Part shown: positions 16,513 through 25,482 of the stretch, piece after piece
How positions within the stretch are numbered: the stretch's first letter is position 1
Layout of the letters: the number at the start of each line of letters is the position of its first letter
Assembly: GCF_003674065.1 (NCBI RefSeq)
Contig: NZ_RDBE01000006.1
Coordinates: 124,001 to 188,000, forward strand
Direction of reading: 5' to 3'
Origin: Nocardioides mangrovicus
Lineage (GTDB): Bacteria; Actinomycetota; Actinomycetes; Propionibacteriales; Nocardioidaceae
Length of the DNA stretch: 64,000 bases
Position numbers and translations under genes: made by a program
The notes under the pieces: model-generated
The model's input: only the letters and a program-made list of their open reading frames with translations
The model's database searches: none
What the model was told of the DNA's origin: nothing

Positions 16513-17396
16513 GCGCCCGACTCTAGGACCCGGGCGATGGTGCGCCGGCCCATCCGGGCCATCGCCGGGTTGGTGTCCGCGTAGTACCAGACCGCGCCGA
16601 GGGCCTGCTGCAGCGCCCACGCCCGGCCCCGCTGCCACTCGACGTCGTCGCAGCCCAGCGCGTCGCGCACCACCTGCCGCGGGGCCGCGTCGAGCAGGTG
16701 CCAGGCGCCGACGAGGTCCAGGGCGGGGTCGGCCGGTCCGGTGCCCCCGGTGTCGAGCACGCCGGCCAGGCGCAGGTCGGCCGAGACGAGCACGTTGCCT
16801 GTGGTCAGGTCGCCGTGCGTGGTGCGGTCGGGACCGGTCGGTGGCAGCTCCCGCAGCTCGGACCACAGCGCCGCCGCGCCCGCGACGTCGATCAGGCCGG
16901 TGCTCTGCTCCAGGCAGTGGGCCACCCACGCGTCGCTGTCGCGCAGGTCGCCACCGCGCCCGTCGCCGGAGAAGGTCCGGCCGCCGGTGTCGATCGCCCG
17001 GACCTGGGCGACGAAGCCCGCCAGGTCCTCGGCGAACGCACGCGAGGACGCCGGGTCGCGGACGTCGGCGGTCTCCCCCGCCAGCCAGGTCTGCACCGAC
17101 CACGGCAGCGGGTAGCCGCGTCCGGGCCGGCCCAGGAAGAGCGGCTCGGGAGTCGGCACGGTGGTGGCGGCGGCGAGGGCCGCACCGGCCTCGGCCTCCC
17201 GCGACAGCCTGACGACCTCGCCGTCGCGAGCCCGCAGCGGCAGCCGCGCTGCCACCACGCCGCCGACGCAGAAGATCGCGTTGACGGTGCCCGCGTGGCC
17301 GGTGCGCACCACCGGCAGGCCCGCCCACTGCGGGAACTGGTCGGCGACGAGGCCGGCCACGACGTGCTCGTCCACGTCGAGCTGGTCGGGATGCAT
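16509..17396 (-). CDS. Aminoglycoside-phosphotransferase-fold kinase
   Basis: A 295-aa APH/choline-kinase-like protein. The Brenner motif THGDLTTGNVLV carries the catalytic Asp and Asn, and GVLDTGGTG supplies the metal-binding Asp. The glycine-loop region (TGHAGTVNAIFCVG) is at the N-terminus. ATG 17396 gives the family start. It is coupled to the HIT gene. Many such proteins phosphorylate small metabolites rather than antibiotics; nothing in the context indicates a substrate. Confidence 0.8.
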   Translation of the reverse strand: MHPDQLDVDEHVVAGLVADQFPQWAGLPVVRTGHAGTVNAIFCVGGVVAARLPLRARDGEVVRLSREAEAGAALAAATTVPTPEPLFLGRPGRGYPLPWSVQTWLAGETADVRDPASSRAFAEDLAGFVAQVRAIDTGGRTFSGDGRGGDLRDSDAWVAHCLEQSTGLIDVAGAAALWSELRELPPTGPDRTTHGDLTTGNVLVSADLRLAGVLDTGGTGPADPALDLVGAWHLLDAAPRQVVRDALGCDDVEWQRGRAWALQQALGAVWYYADTNPAMARMGRRTIARVLESGA

Positions 17397-17489
17397 CACG
17401 CACAGCACCCTGACGGCGTGGGGTCCGCACGGCCAGCGGGTTTCGGCACGGTGCGTGAACCGCGGGCGACGCTGGTGCGTCGGACTGAC

Positions 17490-18416
17490 GTGAAGATGCA
17501 CCAGGCCCCGGCACCGGACCGGGAGTCGCGCGGCTGGGTGGTCGTCGCCGCCGTGGTGGTGCTGCTGGTCGCGGTGGCCGCGGTGGTGGCGCTCGTACGC
17601 GGGCAGCAGCCGGAGCGGCACTCCGACGCCACCGCTCAGCCTTCGCGCGTGTCGGGCGCCGCGACGCCATCGAGCAGCCCGCCCGCCACCCCCGTCGGCA
17701 GCGACGTCCGTGCGCCGGTCTACTACGCCGGACAGGCGGCCCGCGGGGTCCGGCTCTACCGCGAGCTGCTGTCGCTGCCGGGCGTGACCCCCGCCCAGGA
17801 GCTGCAGCGTGCGGTACAGGTGGCCGTCGGCGGCACCGCGAGCGATCCCGACTACCGCAGCCTGTGGCCGGGCGGCACCGTCGCCAGCATCACGTCGAGC
17901 ACCGCCGACGGGGTCACCGTCGACCTCCACGGCAGCGCCGACGCCCTCACGGCGGCACCGTCCGGCGGCGGCAGCGTCGGCGTGCAGGCGGTGGTGTACA
18001 CGGTCGACGCCGTGCTTGGTCAGCCTGTGCCGGTCACGTTCACCATCGACGGCGAGGCGGTGCCGAGCGTGCTCGGCGTCGACACGAGCGCCCCGGTCGC
18101 GAGGGCCGACCCGCTCCAGGTGCAGGCCCCCGTGTGGGTGACGAGCCCGACGGACGGTGCCTCCGTGGGCTCGACCATCACGGTTCGCGGTGTCGCCGCG
18201 ACGTTCGAGGCCACCGTGGTCTGGGAGCTGAAGCAGGGATCGCGAGTGGTCCAGCGCGGCCACGCCACGGCGCGCGAGTGCTGTATGCCCTCGCCGTACC
18301 GGTTCACGGTCAGCGGCGTGCCCGCGGGCAGCTACACGCTGGTGGTGCATGACAGCGACGAGTCGGGCCAGGGCCGACCAGTCAGCCAGGACACGAAGAC
18401 GGTTAACGTCCGTTAA
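17490..18416 (+). CDS. Membrane-anchored GerMN/Gmad2 domain protein
   Basis: A 308-aa protein, anchored by a hydrophobic helix at residues about 19-38, followed by a Ser/Pro/Thr-rich spacer, a GerMN-like domain (YYAGQAARGVRLYRELLSLPG onwards) and a C-terminal Gmad2 Ig-like domain (PTDGASVGSTITVRGVAATFEATVVWEL ...). Gmad2/GerMN proteins are envelope proteins of Gram-positives; outside sporulation their role is poorly known. The GTG at 17490 is chosen; ATG 17496 is nearly equal. Its TAA stop overlaps the TAA of the opposite-strand VOC gene. Confidence 0.78.
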   Translation: MKMHQAPAPDRESRGWVVVAAVVVLLVAVAAVVALVRGQQPERHSDATAQPSRVSGAATPSSSPPATPVGSDVRAPVYYAGQAARGVRLYRELLSLPGVTPAQELQRAVQVAVGGTASDPDYRSLWPGGTVASITSSTADGVTVDLHGSADALTAAPSGGGSVGVQAVVYTVDAVLGQPVPVTFTIDGEAVPSVLGVDTSAPVARADPLQVQAPVWVTSPTDGASVGSTITVRGVAATFEATVVWELKQGSRVVQRGHATARECCMPSPYRFTVSGVPAGSYTLVVHDSDESGQGRPVSQDTKTVNVR

Positions 18417-18817
18417 CCATTGGGCATCTCGTACTCGGCGAGCTCCTCGGCGGTGAGCGCGCGGAGTACGCACAGCTCGTTGCCCACCGGGTCGGCCAGC
18501 ACGACCCACGACTGCGAACCGTCCTGACCGACCTCGACCCGCGTAGCGCCGAGACCCTCCAGGCGGGCCACCTCGGTGGCCTGGTCGTCGGGACGCAGGT
18601 CGAGGTGGAGCCGGTTCTTGCCGGCCTTCTCCTCCGGCACCCGCAGGAACAGCAGGTCCGGGCTGACGCCGTCCTCGGGGCTGCCCGCCGGCGGCTCGAG
18701 GACCACCTCGGCATCCGAGGAGTGGGTACGCCGCCAGCCCAGGGCGGCCTCCCAGAAGTCCGCCGCCACCTCGGGCTCGGCGACGTCGACGCACAGGCAC
18801 TGCCAGCGAAGGGTCAT
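18413..18817 (-). CDS. VOC (glyoxalase/bleomycin-resistance fold) family protein
   Basis: A 134-aa protein with two beta-alpha-beta-beta-beta modules: WQCLCVDVAEPEVAADFWEAALGW at the N-terminus and LHLDLRPDD...VVLADPVGNELCVL in the second half. Many actinobacterial homologues of this length have no assigned substrate. It is convergent with the Gmad2 gene; the two TAA stops share a TTAA palindrome at 18413-18416. Confidence 0.8.
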   Translation of the reverse strand: MTLRWQCLCVDVAEPEVAADFWEAALGWRRTHSSDAEVVLEPPAGSPEDGVSPDLLFLRVPEEKAGKNRLHLDLRPDDQATEVARLEGLGATRVEVGQDGSQSWVVLADPVGNELCVLRALTAEELAEYEMPNG

Positions 18818-18852
18818 GCCGCCACCCTGCTCCGTTCGTCTAGCGTTTTTCC

Positions 18853-19887
18853 GTGCAGCTCACCGCCCGCGCGCTCGACCGCACGCTGCTGCTGCGTCAG
18901 CACCTCCTCGAGCGGACGGACGTCGAACCACTGGCGATGGTCGAGCACCTCGTGGGACTGCAGGCCCAGGAGCCGTTGCCGCCGTACCTCTCGCTGGCCG
19001 CCCGGGTGGCCGGCTTCGACCCGCTCGCGCTGTCCGCGCACCTGGAGCGCCGCGAGGCCGTGCGGCTGCTCACCATGCGCGGCACCATCCACCTGCTCGC
19101 ACCGGCCGACGCGCTGGCGCTGCGACCGTGGGTGCAGCCGTTCCTCGACCGGCAGCTGCGCAGCGACCGGCAGGCCCGACCCGCAGCGCACCTCGCTCGC
19201 GAGGAACTGGCCGCCGCCGCGAATGCCCACGTACCCGTGCCGGCGGCCGAGCTGCGCGAGCGCTTCACCGCGGCGTTCCCCGAGACCTCTGCCGATGCCA
19301 CGCTGCAGGCGGCCCGCAGTCGGCTCCCGCTGGTGCAAGCACCGCCGCGCGGGCTGTGGCAGCGCGCCGGCGGCGTCAGCTACGTCGATGTGGAGCATTG
19401 GCTCGGTGCTCCGCAGACCGAGATCGACCTGCCGACGCTGGTGCGGCGCTGGCTGCGTGCGTACGGCCCGGCGACGGCGAGCGACCTGACCACCTGGTCC
19501 GGTGTGACCCGGCTCGGCCCCGTGCTCGCCGACCTCGTCCTGACACGCCACACCGGGCCCGACGGCGCCGTGCTCCTCGACGTGCCCGACGCCCCGATCG
19601 CCGAGGAGGACACCGCCGCCCCGGCCCGACTGCTCGGGCGCTACGACAACCTCTGGCTCTCCCACACCAAACGCGACCGGGTGCTGGCCGGGGAGGACCG
19701 GAAGCGCTGGATGGGGACCAACGGCGGCGTCGGGCAGCTGGTGCTCCTCGACGGCGCCGGGGCCGGGTTCTGGCGGCTGGAGAAAGGCAGGGTGGTCCTC
19801 GACCTGTGGCGCGAGCCGACCCGCTCGGAGCGCGAGGAGCTGGCCGAGGAGGTCGAGCGGGTGGAGCGGTTGCTGGCCGTGCGGTGA
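18853..19887 (+). CDS. AlkZ-type (HTH_42) DNA glycosylase-like protein
   Basis: A 344-aa winged-helix protein of the HTH_42 superfamily. At residues 37-39 it has Gln-Ala-Gln within LVGLQAQEP, which matches the QxQ catalytic motif of AlkZ, the Streptomyces glycosylase that unhooks alkyl and interstrand crosslink lesions. RGTIHLL and LLGRYDNLWLSH are further family blocks. GTG start about 35 bp after a divergent gene, with little leader. Family assignment is good; activity on DNA adducts is inferred from the motif. It is followed by three palindromic elements. Confidence 0.78.
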   Translation: MQLTARALDRTLLLRQHLLERTDVEPLAMVEHLVGLQAQEPLPPYLSLAARVAGFDPLALSAHLERREAVRLLTMRGTIHLLAPADALALRPWVQPFLDRQLRSDRQARPAAHLAREELAAAANAHVPVPAAELRERFTAAFPETSADATLQAARSRLPLVQAPPRGLWQRAGGVSYVDVEHWLGAPQTEIDLPTLVRRWLRAYGPATASDLTTWSGVTRLGPVLADLVLTRHTGPDGAVLLDVPDAPIAEEDTAAPARLLGRYDNLWLSHTKRDRVLAGEDRKRWMGTNGGVGQLVLLDGAGAGFWRLEKGRVVLDLWREPTRSEREELAEEVERVERLLAVR

Positions 19888-19904
19888 GTGGCGGCGGGCC
19901 CGGG

Positions 19905-20002
19905 GTGCGCCAACCCAACACTTGCGCAGTTAGGTGGACCGATTCCTACCGGCAAGTCCGACACGCCGGACTCGCAACTCCGCAAGTGCGGGGCTTTGGC
20001 GC
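19905..20002. repeat. Palindromic element, family A, copy 1
   Basis: Arms at 19905-19932 and 19976-20002 are an imperfect inverted repeat with outer CGCCAA/TTTGGCG and inner CACTTGCG/CGCAAGTG. Inside is a 6-bp hairpin AGTCCG...CGGACT. It is a near duplicate of the element 143 bp downstream. It begins 17 bp after the AlkZ-like stop. Confidence 0.7.
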
Positions 20003-20052
20003 TTCCGGGCTGGACGCCGACTGAGCTTTTCCCCGACGACCCATCACGTGCG

Positions 20053-20145
20053 GCAACTCAACACTTGCGCAGTTAGGGGGCCCGATTCGTGGCGGCAAGT
20101 CCGACACGCCGGACTCGCAACTGCGCAAGTGCGGAGTTTTGACGC
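20053..20145. repeat. Palindromic element, family A, copy 2
   Basis: Direct duplicate of copy 1 over about 85 bp with roughly ten differences. The core arms CACTTGCGCAGTT (20062-20074) and its complement (20119-20131) are perfect over 13 bp. The same inner hairpin AGTCCGACACGCCGGACT is conserved exactly. The 50 bp between copies 1 and 2 hold no gene. Confidence 0.72.
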
Positions 20146-20202
20146 CGGCACCATGCACGCCGGCCCCACAGCCGGCTAGCCCCCGCACAGGACCGCCCCG
20201 GG

Positions 20203-20287
20203 GTGCGCCCACTGCACACGTGCGCACCCGGCACGCCACATGCGTCCCATTCCGCGCGCCGTCTTCGCACGTGCGCGGTGGGCGCAC
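20203..20287. repeat. Palindromic element, family A, copy 3 (variant)
   Basis: 22-nt arms at 20203-20224 and 20266-20287, two mismatches, with core TGCACACGTGCG. Loop about 41 nt. The right arm abuts the rsmE stop codon, so the three copies fill nearly all of the 399-bp gap between the convergent AlkZ-like gene and rsmE. No gene is visible in this gap. Confidence 0.68.
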
Positions 20288-21030
20288 TACCCCCAGCGCC
20301 GGGTGCGGGCCAGCAACGCGGCGACGGCGGCGACGCCGGCGGTGGAGGTACGCAGCACCGAGGATCCCAGCCGGACGGGCTCGGCGCCGACGGCGGCGAA
20401 GGCCTCGAGCTCCGCGGGCGAGATGCCGCCCTCGGGGCCGACGACCACGACGATGGAGCCGCGGCCGGGGATGGGCAGGTTGCCGATCGGGCCGGACGCC
20501 GCCTCGTCGAGGACGACCGGCACGCTGGCGCCGGCGAGCAGGGCGGCGACGTCGTCGGTCGTCGCGGGCTCGGCCACCGTGGGGAACCAGACCCGCCGGG
20601 CCTGCTTGGCGGCCTCGCGGGCCGTCGCGCGCCACTTGGCCAGTGCCTTGGCGGTCTTCTCCTCGCCCTTCCACACCGCGACGCACCGCTCGGCGGCCCA
20701 GGGCACGATCTCGTCGACGCCGACCTCGGTGAGCACCTCGACGGCCAGGTCGGCGCGCTCGCCCTTGGGGATGGCCTGCACCACGGTCACCCGCGGCTCC
20801 TCGGCCGGGCGCACCTCGGCCTCCTCCACCACGCCGGTCAGCGAGGCCTTCGCGGCGTCGGTCACGAGCACGGTGGCGGCGGCGCCGGCGCCGTCGGTGA
20901 GCACCACCCGCTCCCCCGCGGCCGTGCGCCGGACGGTCACCGCGTGGCGGCCCTCGTCGCCGTCGAGGACGACGTCGTCACCGGCGCGCAGCGACGCGGT
21001 GCCGTCGTGGACGTAGACCGGCAGCGTCAC
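20287..21030 (-). CDS. rsmE: 16S rRNA (uracil1498-N3)-methyltransferase RsmE
   Basis: A 247-aa SPOUT methyltransferase. Residues 1-70 form the PUA-like RNA-binding part; the knot region has [13 protein letters not shown] and [11 protein letters not shown], the signatures of RsmE. GTG 21030 overlaps the dnaJ stop by GTGA, so it is translationally coupled to the heat-shock operon hrcA-dnaJ-rsmE. Its 3' end abuts palindromic element copy 3. Confidence 0.92.
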   Translation of the reverse strand: MTLPVYVHDGTASLRAGDDVVLDGDEGRHAVTVRRTAAGERVVLTDGAGAAATVLVTDAAKASLTGVVEEAEVRPAEEPRVTVVQAIPKGERADLAVEVLTEVGVDEIVPWAAERCVAVWKGEEKTAKALAKWRATAREAAKQARRVWFPTVAEPATTDDVAALLAGASVPVVLDEAASGPIGNLPIPGRGSIVVVVGPEGGISPAELEAFAAVGAEPVRLGSSVLRTSTAGVAAVAALLARTRRWG

Positions 21031-22187
21031 TTGAAGGCGTCCTTGAACCGGCCGAAGACCGACTTGTGCGCCGGCTCGACGCGGCCGTCGGGCGACTCCT
21101 CGTGACGCAAGACGGCCAGCTCGCGCAGCAGCTCCTGCTGGCGCTCGTCGAGGCGCGCTGGCGTCTCCACGACGACGGTGACGACGACGTCGCCGCGACC
21201 GCCGCTGCGCAGCGACGGCACCCCACGGCCGCGGATGCGCTGCTCGGCGCCGGACTGCGTGCCGGCGCGGATGTCGAAGGCGACCGAGGTCTCCAGCTCC
21301 GGGTCGGAGGACTCCAGGTCGGCCTCGAGCAGCGGCAGGTCGATCGTGGTGCCGAGCGCCGCGGCGGTCATCGGCAGCACGACGTGGCACAGCAGGTCGT
21401 TTCCCTCGCGCGTGAAGGTCTCGTGCGGCGCGACGCGGACCTCGACGTAGAGGTCGCCGGCCGGGCCGCCACCGGGGCCGACCTCGCCCTGCTCGGTCAG
21501 CTGCACCCGGGTTCCGGTGTCAACGCCCGCGGGGATCTTCACGGTCAGCGCGCGGCGCGAACGCACGCGCCCGTCGCCGGCGCACTCGCGGCACGGCTCG
21601 GGGATGATCTCTCCGAAGCCGCGGCAGGCCGCGCACGGACGCAGCGTGCGGACCTCGCCGAGGAACGAGCGCTGCACCTGCTGCACCTCGCCACGGCCGT
21701 GGCAGGTCTCGCAGGTGACGGGCCGCGTGCCGGCCGCCGCGCCCGAGCCGTGGCAGGTGCTGCACAGCACGGCGGTGTCGACCTTGAGCTCGCGGGTGGT
21801 GCCGAACGCCGCCTCGGCCAGGGTGACGTCGAGCCGCACCAGCGCGTCCTGCCCGCGGCGGGTGCGGGGCCGGGGTCCATGGCCGCCACCGGCCGCGGCG
21901 CCGCCGAAGAAGGCGTCCATGATGTCGGTGAAGGAGAAGCCGGCGCCCTGGCCGGCGAACCCACCGCCCATGCCACCGCCCATGGGGTCGCCGCCGAGGT
22001 CGTACATCCGCCGCTTCTGCGGGTCGGAGAGCACCTCGTAGGCGGCCGAGACCTCCTTGAACCGCTCCTGGCTGTCGGGGTCGGGGTTGACGTCGGGGTG
22101 GTACTGCCGCGCAAGCCGGCGGTAGGACTTCTTGATGGTGTCGTCGTCGGCATCGCGGTCGACGCCGAGGATCTCGTACGGGTTCAC
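21027..22187 (-). CDS. dnaJ: Chaperone DnaJ (DnaJ2 type)
   Basis: A 386-aa J-protein: J domain with HPD at residues 30-32, Gly/Phe-rich region about 70-110 ([15 protein letters not shown]), four CxxCxGxG zinc repeats ([32 protein letters not shown]), then the substrate-binding C-terminal domains. It works with DnaK and GrpE. It lies 27 bp after hrcA, and the pair is preceded by a CIRCE element, so heat induction through HrcA is expected. This is the HrcA-linked DnaJ2 rather than the dnaK-operon copy. Confidence 0.95.
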   Translation of the reverse strand: MNPYEILGVDRDADDDTIKKSYRRLARQYHPDVNPDPDSQERFKEVSAAYEVLSDPQKRRMYDLGGDPMGGGMGGGFAGQGAGFSFTDIMDAFFGGAAAGGGHGPRPRTRRGQDALVRLDVTLAEAAFGTTRELKVDTAVLCSTCHGSGAAAGTRPVTCETCHGRGEVQQVQRSFLGEVRTLRPCAACRGFGEIIPEPCRECAGDGRVRSRRALTVKIPAGVDTGTRVQLTEQGEVGPGGGPAGDLYVEVRVAPHETFTREGNDLLCHVVLPMTAAALGTTIDLPLLEADLESSDPELETSVAFDIRAGTQSGAEQRIRGRGVPSLRSGGRGDVVVTVVVETPARLDERQQELLRELAVLRHEESPDGRVEPAHKSVFGRFKDAFK

Positions 22188-22214
22188 GTGGGTGGTTACT
22201 CAGCCTTCGTCGGG

Positions 22215-23246
22215 TCAGGTCTCGTTGAGGATGGCGGAGACGTAGCGGGCAACGGCCCGGACGGCCGCGATGGTGCCCGGGTAGTCCATGCGGGTGGGGC
22301 CCACGATGCCCAGCGCGGCCAAGGCGTCGGACCCCGGGCCGTAGCCGCTGGCGACGACCGAGGTCGACGAGAGCTCCTGCAGCGGCCCCTCGGCGCCGAT
22401 GCGCACGGTGACGGCGGGCGAGGCCCCGGCCTCACCGAGGAGCTTGAGCAGCACCACGTGCTCCTCCAGCGCCTCGAGCAGCGGCTTCAGCGAGCTGTCG
22501 AAGGAGTCGCCGAACCGGGCCAGGTTGGCCGTGCCGCCGACGGCCACGCGGCCCTCGGAGCGGTGGTCGGACATCGCCTCGACGAGGGCCTCGACGAGCT
22601 GGCCGGCGACCTCCTGCTGGGCCGGCGAGATCGTCTCGGGCAGCCCGCGCAGCGAGGCGACGGCGTCGGCGATCCGGGCGCCGCTGACCAGGCCGAGCAT
22701 CTGGCGGCGCAGGTCGGCCAGCTCGTCCTCCGAGGGAGCCGGCTGGTCGGCCGGCACCTCCACCAGCCGCTGCTCGACGCGGCCGGTGCTCAAGATCAGC
22801 ACCACCAGCAGCCGGCTCGGCGCGATGGCGACCAGCTCGACGTGACGCACCGTGGACCCCGACAGCGTCGGGTACTGCACGATCGCGACCTGGTGCGTGA
22901 GCTGCGCCAGCAGCCGGACGCTGCGCTGCACGACGTCGTCGAGGTCGACCGCGCCGTCGAGGAAGGTCGCGATGGCCCGCCGCTCCCCGGCCGACATCGG
23001 TTTGATCGCGGTGAGCCGGTCGACGAAGAGCCGGTAGCCCGCGTCGGTGGGCACCCGGCCCGCGCTGGTGTGGGGCTGGGTGATCAAGCCCTCCTCCTCC
23101 AGCGCGGCCATGTCGTTGCGGATCGTGGCCGGGGAGACACCGAGCCGGTGGCGCTCCACCAGCGTCTTCGAGCCCACCGGCTCGCGGGTCTCGACGTAGT
23201 CCTGGACGATCGCCCGCAGCACGGCGAGCCGCCGCTCCTCCTGCAT
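22215..23246 (-). CDS. hrcA: Heat-inducible transcription repressor HrcA
   Basis: A 343-aa repressor with an N-terminal winged helix ([27 protein letters not shown], then [18 protein letters not shown]) and a C-terminal GAF-like dimer domain. It binds CIRCE and is folded by GroE. An intact CIRCE site lies 30 bp upstream of the ATG, so the gene is autoregulated together with dnaJ and rsmE. Confidence 0.95.
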   Translation of the reverse strand: MQEERRLAVLRAIVQDYVETREPVGSKTLVERHRLGVSPATIRNDMAALEEEGLITQPHTSAGRVPTDAGYRLFVDRLTAIKPMSAGERRAIATFLDGAVDLDDVVQRSVRLLAQLTHQVAIVQYPTLSGSTVRHVELVAIAPSRLLVVLILSTGRVEQRLVEVPADQPAPSEDELADLRRQMLGLVSGARIADAVASLRGLPETISPAQQEVAGQLVEALVEAMSDHRSEGRVAVGGTANLARFGDSFDSSLKPLLEALEEHVVLLKLLGEAGASPAVTVRIGAEGPLQELSSTSVVASGYGPGSDALAALGIVGPTRMDYPGTIAAVRAVARYVSAILNET

Positions 23247-23275
23247 GGCAACCCTCCTCCGCCGACCGTGGTCCC

Positions 23276-23300
23276 TGGCACTCGTGTCCCCTGAGTGCCA
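23276..23300. promoter_or_regulatory. CIRCE operator
   Basis: TGGCACTC at 23276-23283 and GAGTGCCA at 23293-23300 are perfect inverted 8-mers separated by exactly 9 nt. This is the classical CIRCE layout (TTAGCACTC-N9-GAGTGCTAA) with GC-shifted outer bases. It lies 30 bp upstream of hrcA and 20 bp upstream of a divergent hydrolase gene, which may also fall under HrcA control. Confidence 0.92.
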
Positions 23301-23319
23301 AGCGTACTAGCGTGCCGGT

Positions 23320-24183
23320 GTGGTCCTGCTGCAGCGCGACGCCGGGTTCGTCGAGGTCGCCGACCGGGTATGGGTCTCGCGGCACACCCCGTTCGACGTG
23401 AGCACGAGCGTCGTCGCCGGCGCCCGGGGCTTCGTCATGGTCGACACCCTGTGGTCCGAGCGCGCGGCGGCTGCCGCCGTCGACGCCGCACGTGGCCTGG
23501 GCGTCGGCGAGCTGGTCGGGGTCGTCGACACCCACGTCCACTTCGACCACAGCCTCGGCAACGCCGCCGGCGACGTGGCGATCTACGCCCACGAGGACGC
23601 CGCCGCCGCGATGCCGGCCCACCTGGCGCAGGTGCAGCAGGCCTGCCGCGACGACCCCGACCAGCACCACCGCGAGGAGATGATCGAGAGCCGCGTGGCG
23701 CTGCCGACCCACACGTTCTCCTCGGTGCAGGTGGTCGACCTCGGCGACCGTGCGGTCGAGCTGGTCCACCCCGGCCGGGGTCACACCGGCGGTGACGTGG
23801 TGGTGCGCCTCGACGACGCCGACGTCGTCCTCGCCGGCGACCTGGTCGAGGAGTCGGACCGCTCCGCCGCCCCGGGCTTCGGGGCCGAGTGCTTCCCGAT
23901 GTCGTGGCCGCTCTCCCTCGACCTGGTGCTCAACCTGGTCGGCCCCGACACCGTCGTGGTGCCCGGCCACGGCAACCCGGTGGGCCGCGGGTTCGTGGAG
24001 GAGCAGCGGGCCGCGATCGGCGTCGTCGCCGAGACGATCCGCGACCTGGCCGGCCGCGGCGTCCCCGTGGCCGACGCCCTCGACGCCGCCGAGTGGCCCT
24101 ACCCCCGCGAGGAGCTGGGGCAGGCCGTGGTGCGGGGGTACGCCGAGCTGCCCCGGGCGGCGCGGCACCTGCCGCTGCTCTGA
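23320..24183 (+). CDS. Metallo-beta-lactamase-fold hydrolase
   Basis: A 287-aa cytosolic protein with the metal site THVHFDHS (HxHxDH, about residues 71-76), a later HPGRGHTGGD His, the bridging AGDLVEE Asp, and VVPGHG. No signal peptide, so it is not a secreted beta-lactamase; glyoxalase-II-like or other thioester/lactone hydrolase activity is possible. The GTG start lies almost at the expected transcription start, consistent with a leaderless mRNA. It is divergent from hrcA across the CIRCE site. Confidence 0.82.
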   Translation: MVLLQRDAGFVEVADRVWVSRHTPFDVSTSVVAGARGFVMVDTLWSERAAAAAVDAARGLGVGELVGVVDTHVHFDHSLGNAAGDVAIYAHEDAAAAMPAHLAQVQQACRDDPDQHHREEMIESRVALPTHTFSSVQVVDLGDRAVELVHPGRGHTGGDVVVRLDDADVVLAGDLVEESDRSAAPGFGAECFPMSWPLSLDLVLNLVGPDTVVVPGHGNPVGRGFVEEQRAAIGVVAETIRDLAGRGVPVADALDAAEWPYPREELGQAVVRGYAELPRAARHLPLL

Positions 24184-24187
24184 GGGG

Positions 24188-24254
24188 GTCCGTTCACCAC
24201 GGCACCGTGGTGAACGGACGGTTCCCACGGTGTGCGCACCGTGGGAACCGTCCG
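24188..24254. terminator. Two overlapping long hairpins at a convergent junction
   Basis: Hairpin 1: arms 24188-24202 and 24205-24219, 15 bp perfect, 2-nt loop CA. Hairpin 2: arms 24215-24232 and 24237-24254, 18 bp perfect, 4-nt loop. They share 24215-24219, so only one can form fully at a time. They separate the hydrolase stop (24183) from the DUF1707 gene stop (24269). Bidirectional transcription termination is the simplest reading. Confidence 0.75.
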
Positions 24255-24268
24255 TCCGTCGTGGGAGG

Positions 24269-24667
24269 TCACCAACCCCGACGATGCGTCCAGTGCCGGC
24301 CGCGCAGCAGACAGAACCCGAGGAAGGCCAGCGGCAGCAGCCAGAACCCGTGGAAGGCCACGAACACCACGGCGAGCACGAGCAGCGGCAGCAACGGGAA
24401 CGGCAACCCGCGGGGGCCGGGCCGGCGGAACGTGCCGGCCGCGACAGCCGGCGTCGGTGCGCCGGGAGGCGTGGTCCGGGGTCCGTGCGGTGGGGGCAGG
24501 TCGGCGAACAGCGGCCGCAGGTCCTGGTTGGTGCGGGCGGCCAGCGCCCGTTCGGAGCGCTCGTCGAACTCCGCGGCGTCCAGGCGCCCGGCGGCGTAGT
24601 GCTCGCCGAGCGCCTGGAGGGCGGAGTGGCGGTCACCGTCGGTGATCCGCCACTCCTCGGCACTCAC
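24269..24667 (-). CDS. DUF1707 membrane protein
   Basis: A 132-aa protein. The N-terminal 55 residues (ITDGDRHSALQALGEHYAAGRLDAAEF..., RTNQDLRPLFADLP) match the DUF1707 domain found in many actinobacterial membrane proteins. After a Pro-rich linker comes a hydrophobic pair (residues about 90-123). The start overlaps the PadR stop by ATGA. It is probably the target or partner of the PadR regulator with which it is coupled. Confidence 0.82.
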   Translation of the reverse strand: MSAEEWRITDGDRHSALQALGEHYAAGRLDAAEFDERSERALAARTNQDLRPLFADLPPPHGPRTTPPGAPTPAVAAGTFRRPGPRGLPFPLLPLLVLAVVFVAFHGFWLLPLAFLGFCLLRGRHWTHRRGW

Positions 24668-25335
24668 TGCGGGTCACCCTCGGCGAGGATGGTGTAGAGC
24701 TTGCGCCGGGTCTCGGCGAGCACCTCGGCGGCCTGCTCCACCTGGGCGGTGGTGCCGGTCGAGGCGAGCTGCCAGACGGCGGCCATGGTCTGGCCGATGA
24801 CCTTCTTCAGGTCCGCGGACCCGTCCTCGGCCTGCTCCTCGGCGAAGGGCGCCCACACGGCGGCCATCTCCTCGGGGTGCTCGGCGACGTAGGCGCGGCC
24901 GGCGTCGGTGAGGTGCAGCGTCTTGCGGCTGCCGTCCTCCCTCTGCACGACCAGCTCCTCGTCCTCGAGCTGGGAGACGGTCGGGTAGACCGACCCGGGG
25001 CTGGGCTTCCACACGCCCTCGGTGCGCTCGGCGATCCGCTGGATCACCGCGTAGCCGTTGAGCGGCGTGGCGTTCTCGCCCCGGTCCTCGGCGAGGACGT
25101 CGAGGATGGCGGCGCGCACGTCGCCGCGACGCGCCCGGGGACCGCGGCCGCCGGGACCGCCAGGACCGCCGAAGCCGTGACGGCCGCGTCCGCGACCGCC
25201 CTGGTTGAACATCTCGGCCAGCCACGGCGGACCGCCGAAGCCAGGGCCGGGACCGAAGCCGCCGCGGTTGCGGCGGCGGGCGAACTCCGCGAGCTCGTCC
25301 TGGGTGTACTGCTGGGTGAAGTGATGGCGTCCCAT
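24664..25335 (-). CDS. PadR-family transcriptional regulator with Gly/Arg-rich N-terminus
   Basis: A 223-aa regulator. The winged helix (RAAILDVLAEDRG...GYAVIQRIAE...WKPSPGSVYPTVSQLEDEELV) starts near residue 70. It is preceded by an unusual region rich in Gly, Arg and Pro (residues 20-68, FGPGPGFGG, GGRGRGRHGFGGPGG). The C-terminal part is helical. An AGGAGG-type site (GGAGGT) lies upstream of the ATG. A CGATATATCG palindrome 56 bp upstream is a plausible autoregulatory operator. Operon with DUF1707. Confidence 0.85.
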   Translation of the reverse strand: MGRHHFTQQYTQDELAEFARRRNRGGFGPGPGFGGPPWLAEMFNQGGRGRGRHGFGGPGGPGGRGPRARRGDVRAAILDVLAEDRGENATPLNGYAVIQRIAERTEGVWKPSPGSVYPTVSQLEDEELVVQREDGSRKTLHLTDAGRAYVAEHPEEMAAVWAPFAEEQAEDGSADLKKVIGQTMAAVWQLASTGTTAQVEQAAEVLAETRRKLYTILAEGDPQ

Positions 25336-25390
25336 GGTGGGACCTCCTTTGTTGTTCGAGATCGAGAGAAGAACACTCCCGATGCATTGA

Positions 25391-25400
25391 CGATATATCG
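25391..25400. promoter_or_regulatory. Putative PadR operator CGATATATCG
   Basis: A perfect 10-bp palindrome, unusually AT-rich for this genome, 56 bp upstream of padR and 83 bp upstream of the divergent DUF3097 gene. The AT-rich dyad lies where the padR promoter is expected. ATAT-centred dyads are typical of PadR sites; binding is inferred. Confidence 0.5.
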
Positions 25401-25482
25401 CGAACGCTCGTCGCGCAAGAGTTGTTCCCGGCCGCGTTTCGCTGCGCGGAGCTGTCGGTGGCGCGCTCTAGCGTTGAGCGCC

